A DNA stretch of 64,000 nt, from assembly GCA_034190875.2 (NCBI GenBank), contig CM067355.1, forward strand, positions 37,063,960-37,127,959. The letters run 5' to 3'. The translations under genes were made by a program, and so were the position numbers. Under the pieces are notes generated by a model that had not been told where the DNA came from, did no database searches, and saw only the letters and a program-made list of their open reading frames with translations. This DNA is from Urechis unicinctus (taxonomy: Eukaryota > Annelida > Polychaeta > Xenopneusta > Urechidae). The stretch's first letter is position 1, and every line of letters begins with the position of its first letter. Shown here piece after piece: positions 56,152 through 64,000 of this stretch.

Positions 56152-56262
56152 GATATATATATAGATATATAGATATAGAGAGAGATATAGATAGATATAT
56201 ATAGATGTAGATATATTTATATAAATATATATATATATAAATAAAAATATATGTATATATAC

Positions 56263-56352
<90 letters not shown>
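56118..56352. repeat. TA/GATA-rich microsatellite
   Basis: GATATA and AGAGATATA blocks on the left, then about 80 bp of pure TA. It lies about 100 bp beyond the stop codon of GT92-B. Confidence 0.95.
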
Positions 56353-56354
<2 letters not shown>

Positions 56355-56454
56355 TGAATATGTATAAATATGCATACATAAAATAATAATACAAATATTA
56401 ATAATCATTGGCGGCGAGTTTCGCCCGGTAACGCACGCATATTACATATCCAAC

Positions 56455-57868
56455 TTATTCTCCAGAATCAAAGGAATAGGCTTTTGTTAAACGGTCGGTT
56501 ATGATATCTTTATATTTGCCAATGATAACATCAACAGTCGAATTCTTGGGGTTCAATGGTCGCTTGCAGTAATGATGGCTTAGAGCTTCAGTGCTTGGGA
56601 TGACGCAGCTCTTCGAATCGCCAATCAGCTTGCTCCCGCCATGGATCTGCCCACTTAGCACACGGTGTGGCTGCACGACACATTTAGCACGGGCCGATGA
56701 CCCCCACACTTCTGAACGTGTTATGTATCCTAACACTGTGGACTGTAGCCTCGTGAGGGTCTCATTGTTCACCAGCTGAGTACTTATTGGGCTATTTAGA
56801 GAAAATACGGCATTTTGGAGCAGGTGCTCTCCGGCACCTTTACAATAACCTTGGTCGAGCAAGTCTACCAATGTATGGTGTTTTCTTGGTATCATGAATT
56901 CGTCAATATTTACTAATGCCAGATATCTTGTGCTAAACATACACCTATAAATGCATTCACTAACGAGCGCCGTCTGCGCAAAAGCGTGGGTTTTAACGTG
57001 AGCTGGAAGTCTCCATTGGTGAAGCTCGAGGATGTTATCCCTCGAATAGTGCGCCATCACTGTCTCCAAGCCACAGCTACTGCTAGCATTATAGAGTATA
57101 AACTTATCTGCTCCCAGCATTCGGTATACTTCAATAAATTCCACCAGAAGTCTTGATGGTGGATAGCATCCATGAATTGCCTCATGAATGCAGACCGTGA
57201 GGTTGTGTTTTGGCCCGTCAAACTGCAGAGTGTTTCGCACTTTGAGGGTAGTCTCCAAGCTAGAACCCATACTGAAGACCAGTGATATGTGGGATGGAGC
57301 TTCTTCTTGCTGGGTTTGACATACAAAGATAGATGACGGATTCCTGAAACAATAGATATCAGAGGCAAACACCACAATCTGAAAAATGCACCCATACAGT
57401 CATATGAACTGTAAAGAATTTACTTACTTTAGATTATTGCGCGCCTCCACCTTCACGATGGATGCTCGTACCACATCACATATGGTCTGACTGTACCATA
57501 CGACGCACAAAAGGCGGTGAATGTCGAGTTGCGCTACCCGAAATACCGAAAACTCGTATATAGCCTGGGCTGAACCGATTGTCAAAATAAGCTGAATACA
57601 CATAACTTTCATTGTTTAGCATCACAAATCCGGGTGCATCTATGTGATGACTTGGCCATTCAAATCGGCAACGGGATGGTTCAACTTGACCACGCAGTGC
57701 GTGTATTGTGGTGTCCGGGGAGTTAGTGGCCAGGCTGATGTTCTCTTGCCGATAATCACGATTAAAGATTGAAATCAGCCATCTTTTGTGATTGATTGCA
57801 ACATACGCTAGTACCGAAAGTGATACCCAATATGACACGAAACGCGAAAAAGCGATTCTCGTATTCAT
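56455..57868 (-). pseudogene. GT92 (DUF23) family glycosyltransferase, copy B, one frameshift in exon 1
   Basis: Exon 1 is 57868-57428 and exon 2 is 57343-56455, with an 84-bp intron (GTAAGT...TTTCAG) at the same Lys codon as copy A. The start MNTRIAFSRFVSYWVSLSVL is a type II signal anchor. The body matches copy A throughout: ESYVYSAYFDNRFSP, CVVWYSQ, LTVCIHEAIHGCYP, LVEFIEVYRMLGADKFILYN, LALVNIDEFMIPRK and LSHHYCKRPLNPKNSTVD. Exon 2 is fully open. One extra base in the T4 run at 57509-57512 (after SPP, before LCVVWY) shifts exon 1. Without it the protein would be about 442 residues, close to the family's usual size. It could be a functional gene with a single sequencing error, or a recent pseudogene. 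As in copy A, the expected first Asp of the D-x-D-like site is Asn. Likely role: Golgi glycan modification, acceptor unknown. Confidence 0.85.
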
Positions 57869-58272
<404 letters not shown>

Positions 58273-59519
58273 TTATTAGTTTTTGATTAAAGGCCATTGA
58301 TCATATACCATGCAAAAACTTCCTGTCTGACTGGCTTCTTTATGAAATGCCCATGTATGATTCTGACAGATATCCTTCCCTGCTGGCGAGTATCGTATAT
58401 CTGAGCCGACCAAAGTGCTGCTTTCTTTTGATGTGGCTATGGTGGCGGCATTTCAATCATGAGCTAGTATTCGATTAACCAAAAGGCTGTTTACCAATAT
58501 GTATTACCACCACCGTCAGCTGGCTGTAAATTCCTGCTGGCACAAAAAAACTCTGTTATATGGGCTCTATTTGTCTAGCATTGTTTAGCGATATGCTTTG
58601 TTGAGCGAAAAGTGATCTATTTTTTCACGCTGGATCCTACAGAATACTGAATTGGCACGTAATTATTAGGGAACCACTCTTGTGTATACATATGAAAAGC
58701 AAACTAAAACACAGCAAATTATAATTCTGTTGGAGTCGTATTTTCTACAGATATTCAAAACGCGTTTATCTGTTTTATTGTTCCTAGCTTTGATAACCAT
58801 CTCCCATATTCTAGCCCTACAGACGTCTGAGTATATTCATATTACAGTTCGACTGGAGCTACCCATATTCTACTATATGCAGCTGTGTATATAGGCGACG
58901 GCAAAACTAAGATATTATCCACACTAATATGCACCCTTTGTACAGATAACACCTATTGTACGAACACCATCAAACACACATTACGAAGGTAAAATTACCA
59001 CCCATAAGTTCACAATTGTGTATCGGTGCATTGACTCAGAATTACTAGCAGAAGGGGCACGCCTTGCGTATCAAAGCATGCAGTGTGACTCACAGTTGTA
59101 ACACATGGAAATAATATTTGAGAAATCATTGTCTTGTAGAGCGATGGCAATAGAATACAATAACTGTCAAATATTCCAGCTGCATTATATACAAATAAAA
59201 TGCAAATATCATTAACGACAAAACGCAACACCTTATCTCTGTCGGATGCACTATTCTAAACGACTTAGCATTTAGTTTTACTAGGTATGGCGTTTTCGTT
59301 GAAAAGAGTACGAGAAAGGAATAGCGTAGCATCATGTCGGTTGAAACGATTCGTTCCAGCTGATCAGTTGCGCCAGGAGAGCAGTAGAATCATATTTCAC
59401 TTATCCCGCTTGATTTACAGTCTTTTAGTATTTGAAGCTCACAGCTAATTCACAAGGTTTTGACCTAAAGAAACTTCATATCAGTTGACCTGTTCTATGA
59501 AAATCTCTCGCTAGATATA
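58273..59519. other. Non-genic stretch
   Basis: No supportable gene. Confidence 0.4.
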
Positions 59520-61053
59520 TCTGCATATTGTCCCGCTGAAATTATTTGTAGAATCATTATACAAGCAAGAGGACACAAACAACATGGATCTTTGTGTTTT
59601 GAATATATACTCAACATATATCTGTTCGAAATACCGACAGCCGCGAGTGCCAAATGCATGAATTATTCAAATTAACAGTTGAATACAAGTTCCTCCAATA
59701 TTTGACTAGCAATTATACCTATTAGCCTTTATGTTCGGTGTTAACATTCTGTAACGCAGGACAAAAACTGATTCCAGCCCTTTGTAAAGAATTCGATTTG
59801 AATATGATTGATAATTATTTTTAAAACACCCTAAACAGCATTTTGGTAATGTTATTGTATTAAGTACTGATTTCATAGAAGTGTGCACTACTGGTTGTTA
59901 GACTGACATACATTGACCAATAACAGCTAAACACAGTCCAGGCCACAAAGCAACGTGTACGTGTACATTAAACTTGTTTATTGGTAATGCCAACGCAGCA
60001 CAATAGCACTAATGATGTACTTGACGTCATTAGACTGCTTCCCGGCAGGGGTTAGTGAACCGTGTGTTTTGGCTGTGGACATTATGGTTCAAAATATAAA
60101 ATGAAAATCGCATAGCATCTCTGCCCCTAAAGTTTGTATATATGTGCCTTATCAATTATTGAAAGGATGGTTATATTAGATTTACCCTTCCCACATTCAG
60201 CTCCAGCTTGCAATTTCGGTAGCACTTTAAGTCTTAGCGGTTGACCCGCAATGAACAGTGAAGATATTGTTGAAAATAAAAATGTACTTTCGTTATTAAT
60301 AGAGTCAATGTAGCAAGACACTGCTCGAGTAAAATCTGTGTACAGAATTGCTTTGAATGGTTCGTTGCACGTCGCATATGTAATTGGGTCCAAGGGAAAG
60401 GCAGCAATAAGTGCTGAAACTTGTTTCTGCCTGATTATATGATTATATGACTCAGTTGATGATCAATGATCTGACGACCTACAAATAAACAGGATATATT
60501 TGGTTCGCCGAATTGTCCATTATTTTATTTAGAACATTACTCTCTGCTGAGCCAAGTATATGTGAACTAGGCTGCACTACGTTCTGACGGCCTAGTTAGC
60601 ACTGAATGTTAATAACGTGTTGATTATGAATCAAGGAAAAGTTTAAGCAAAGCAAGCAAAACTCATCTTGCTACTCGCCAGCTATTTTGTCAGAGAGGGA
60701 ATCGGTTCTAACTAACGCCACGGTCCCATGAGATTCACGGGCTCTCTATGGGCTGTCAAAAGGCCTCTCATGGACCATGTGAGCCTGCAGGGTTTGTCGC
60801 GCTGCTGAGTGTGGGGCCTGGAATATATACAATACTTGGTTTAATACTCGAGCCACATTTTGAGCAAAATGCGGAACCGCAGTCTTTTTCCCATATCATC
60901 TCAAACGCACAGTTTGCCATGCGATAACTGCAACCGTGTCGATATATCACCGAGAAACAACTTCACTTGAGATGGTCCCTCACAGAGCACCGCTGCTCTG
61001 GCATGGCAGCACTACGGAGGTTCTTAATATCACGCACACTTTACATGTCTTAA

Positions 61054-62060
61054 AGAGGCTGTTCAGCCTCATATAAGGCAATCAGGGATCATTTGGTAAA
61101 TACATTACTACGCTCGATGCGGTTACGAAATAATGCCGTCGTTTATTTGGTGCGTCAAATTTTACTTCATCCAAAATTATGCTGGTAATTTTTAAACATA
61201 TTTGTTTCACTGGAAATCCAAAAGATGTACAGTAGAAGGCTATATCATTTAGCTGTGTCAGTCCATCGATAACGATACCTCCCTAAAACCATCAGCCGCT
61301 CGTTTGTCGGCTGTAAATCACTACGCGCGTCTTATAACTACCTCGCTACGGATGTGTATATCTCCGCTCAAGTTTCAAAATGTAGTTTTCTTCAAATCAA
61401 GGTTGTGGGCAACACCAACACGATAAATAGTAACTTTTGTCCCACCATATGGTACCTTTTATCATACAATGGAATTAAGCACACTGTATTCGTCATCATC
61501 TAACACCGAAAAATTTTCCGCCGACGCTCGCTGGAGATTGAAACTGAAACCTCACTATCGTCCGTCCGTAAACACAACTCAGCTGCGATTTGTATGAAGT
61601 TTTCATTGAAGGGAGGTCCGATCACCGTTAGCCCTGCCGATCAAAATGGATCCAAAACGTTTGCCACATTAATAAATCCGGCGTTCGAAGCGTCGAGCGT
61701 TCCATATTGTACTCGGGAGGTACTCAATGAACCATTGCCCATTCAGTCTGCATGGGCTGCAGATTACGAGAGACTTGAGACCCCAAGCGGTTCCACTTCC
61801 ACAACCCATTTACCCGTTGCGGTGATATTGGAGGGACTGGCCAGTGGAGGTAAAGTGCTACAAGAGATACCCCCTCGCAAGAGTAATTTCTCACAACAAC
61901 AACAAAACTGCAGACGGCGGGAGTCAGGATCTACTTGCAAAGACCGCAGCGCCGCGTAGCGAGGGAAAGTCTGAAAATGTAACATTTTTGGTTTCCAAGG
62001 TGCTGTTACCAAGCAGCTTGCTAGGCAACCACTTTCCTTATATGGGGCTGAACAGTCTCT
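61054..62060. mobile_element. 1,007-bp DNA transposon or MITE with TTAA target duplication
   Basis: The left end reads AGAGGCTGTTCAGCCTCATA. The right end, read inward, is AGAGACTGTTCAGCCCCATA. The terminal inverted repeat is about 25 bp with two mismatches. TTAA flanks both sides (61050-61053 and 62061-62064), the target duplication of piggyBac, Kolobok and a few other superfamilies. The element sits inside the right arm of the inverted duplication and is missing from the left, so it inserted after duplication or was lost there. No transposase is recognised, so it is non-autonomous. Confidence 0.88.
61594..61959 (+). other. 121-codon unrecognised reading frame inside the TTAA element
   Basis: It starts MKFSLKGGPITVSPADQNGS and ends in a Gln/Arg/Ser-rich segment. 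Composition is protein-like (balanced, few rare residues) over residues 1-90. It could be a captured exon or the remnant of a transposase 5' exon. I recognise no family. Confidence 0.3.
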
Positions 62061-62432
62061 TTAAAACGAAGGTTTTCTCAAGAGTCATTTGCTTGCCAGC
62101 CGCTAATGTGGTTGCGTAGCGCTCATCGGGACGTCACGGTATTATCCCATCTCCCCGGAATCATGCTGAGGCACGAAAATGTAACACCTGCCGAGCCGTG
62201 TCTACTGCGCTTCAGTGTTGCTAGTATCAAACAATGAAGCATATTCTAATAAAAAAACAAGTATAGAAAAAAAAGTATGTATCTAATCATCACTTAAACG
62301 CAGGCAGCTGAGACCGAATGGTGGATTAAGATCTACCCCTCTCATTAACAGGTCACAGGAAGATACCTTACATAACATAGGTTCACGCTAATTATCATTA
62401 TTAGGAGACAGCGCCGTGCTTGATTATCGCGT

Positions 62433-62492
62433 GTAGGTGCCATCGTGGTCACGCGGATGATATCACCCACGTGACCATGCGATAACTAACAC
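62433..62492. repeat. Imperfect hairpin with CACGTGA core
   Basis: TTATCGCG...TGGTCACG...GATATC is followed by its near-complement CACGTGACCATGCGATAA, with a short loop. The same CCATGCGATAACT motif also occurs near 60917, just outside the element on the other side. Confidence 0.6.
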
Positions 62493-62715
62493 TTGTCATT
62501 ATGTGGCTAACTGAATAAAAGTGATATATTTAAAATTGATTAATCCGTGTTTAATCATAGTATCCTGATGATATTCTGAAAATAAATTGGTAAGTGCCCT
62601 GTTGCCTAAGCTACTCGGCTGGTTTGCATGATTTCCGATAATATTTAACAATACAAAAATAAATTATTGAAACGTACATTAAAAGAGCAAGGACTAGGTT
62701 CTTAACGCTTTGTTA

Positions 62716-63872
62716 TGCTGCCTCCACTGCTCCGTGATTATTCTGCGTACATCTAGCCGCTCAGAACTTCACAGAAGACTGTCAACCCGACAGATTTGGG
62801 AAACACCCAAATAGCTTCAGTCGAAAGTTATTTGCTGTCAAATGAACATATCTCATTTGCCTTATATTTACTATATATAAAGACTACCTCTTTCAATTGG
62901 GACTAATATAAGATTATCACCATGTGGTTTTTGCTGCACCAACTTAAAGAGGATTTGGCAACTTTGGCCATGCGCAGCACAATTGTCTCCATGATGCACA
63001 GAGATTAAAAATGACAGCTGTTTCGACTCGAGGGACGTTCAAGGGACGTTGGCCAATATCGTTGATTGACACATTACAGTGTCCAGAGTGGTTACACCAT
63101 TATGCTGGGCAAAGCAATCAATATGTATAATAGTTTCAACAGTAACATAAATGATGGAAATTTGGTTATCCATGAATCAGGGAATAAATACGATATAATA
63201 TATGCCCTATATGATATTTTGACATGGAATCGTCTGTGCTGCTACATTAGAGACGACAATGTTTAGAATGTTAAGTATCACTGATTCTTGTTCAAACTCG
63301 CAATTCCTAAGTATAAACTAAATTAATTGTACTTAAATCAACAACGATTACTTTAAAGAACTGTTCCTTAAAAAGGTGGATTTAGTACATAATTTCCATC
63401 TCCCCCCAATATACTTCATGCTCGGCAAGGTTCGGAACTTTTCGGAGCGAGAGATTGCGTCAGCATTTCGTGGAACCGCGATGATAAATTAGCTTCACTA
63501 TTTTCGTCATGGCTCGTTGAATTTTGTGAATGCATATTTATGAATAGCTAATGCGTAGTTCTAATTATAAACAATAAGAAATAGAAAGACCTAAAAACGC
63601 GCAATTATTTGAGGGAGCTTTGTAACCTAAAATTGCACGAACGTTGTTCTGTCAGTGGTATAACAAAAGTCTGAAAGGTTGGTTATTGAACTTGGACAAA
63701 AGTAATATATTAGGATTTTTTTTGTATATCTAAGTATGGCAAGCAGGTAGGTTGGTTGGGATAATAATATGTTAAGAATGGTTGTTAATATCGGAAAGCA
63801 AGCATGGCTGGCCGGCCATTTTGTGCACTTAAATGGCCAATATGACCCGTTAAAAGAAACATATAGTTGGAT
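62716..63872. other. Non-genic stretch
   Basis: No supportable gene. The 114-codon - strand frame at 63971-63627 has no family resemblance. Confidence 0.4.
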
Positions 63873-63948
63873 ATATGAAATCGCCAAAATGGTTGGTTTT
63901 ATCAAATGGCCAAAATGATTGGTTATATAAAAGGTCCGAAATGGGGGT
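63873..63948. repeat. Short degenerate direct repeat, about 27-bp unit, three copies
   Basis: Versions of TAT.AAAT.GCCAAAATG.TTGGTT recur three times, the last strongly decayed (AGGTCCGAAATGG). Confidence 0.6.
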
Positions 63949-64000
63949 TTAATTGTCTGACAATCTATCATGACCTTTTTGATGCAAAATTTTTGGGCTA

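Larger units (their letters stand above)
59520..62715. repeat. Inverted duplication, right arm
   Basis: 59520-60885 and 62510-62715 are the reverse complement of 16042-14240 and 13279-13031. The arm lacks about 440 bp that the left arm has near 14305-14745, and carries a TTAA-flanked element (61054-62060) that the left arm lacks. Confidence 0.9.

Noticed and set aside
61980-62035. RFX X-box-like site (TTGCTAGGCAAC region)
   Set aside because: A single partial match inside a transposon, with no gene nearby to regulate.

Overview
The window looks like nuclear DNA of an invertebrate animal, most likely a marine lophotrochozoan such as a mollusc. That placement is an inference. It rests on spliced GT92-type glycosyltransferase genes with about 80-bp introns, CR1/L2/Rex1-like LINE remains, very long (TA)n and (CA)n tracts, AGGTCA-rich palindromic repeats and generally AT-rich non-coding sequence. 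A 100-N assembly gap lies at 37160-37259. There are no operons, rRNA genes, confident tRNAs or CRISPR arrays.

The gene content is thin. The only recognisable cellular genes are three copies of one GT92 (DUF23) family. Copy A (+, 26328-27752) has two exons and two frameshifts. Copy B (-, 57868-56455) has the same two-exon layout and one frameshift. Copy C (-, about 55462-54500) has lost its catalytic centre by an internal deletion. Other coding traces belong to mobile elements: a roughly 5.9-kb LINE on the - strand (17320-23215), a second LINE fragment (31170-31875), and a 3.7-kb insertion (32883-36574) with a P2X7 C-terminal ('ballast')-like zinc-binding domain.

Repeats and duplications dominate the layout. 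0-3 kb: two diverged tandem units, reduplicated at 31.86-37.16 kb. 3.7-5 kb: TA tracts and a hairpin. 5-13 kb: non-genic, with palindromic and MITE-like repeats. 13.03-16.04 kb: one arm of an inverted duplication whose partner is 62.7-59.5 kb. 17.3-23.2 kb: the LINE, split by a GC-rich 2.9-kb island with 31-bp terminal inverted repeats. 24.6-30.3 kb: CT-rich repeats, GT92-A, an 11-bp tandem repeat and long TA/GA tracts. 31.2-37.2 kb: LINE fragment and the second duplication copy carrying the P2X7C insertion. 37-47 kb: apparently gene-free. 47.5-51.4 kb: a cluster of minisatellites with periods 46, 106, 55 and 97 bp. 54.5-57.9 kb: GT92-C and GT92-B. 58.1 kb: (CA)n. 59.5-62.7 kb: the inverted arm, interrupted by a 1,007-bp TTAA-flanked element.

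The more unusual items are the TIR-bounded GC-rich island inside the LINE, the P2X7C-containing insertion that replaced about 300 bp of a duplicated segment, the 55-bp minisatellite open in all three frames of one strand, and the nested direct and inverted duplications in which all GT92 copies are damaged. I saw no complete undescribed functional system.
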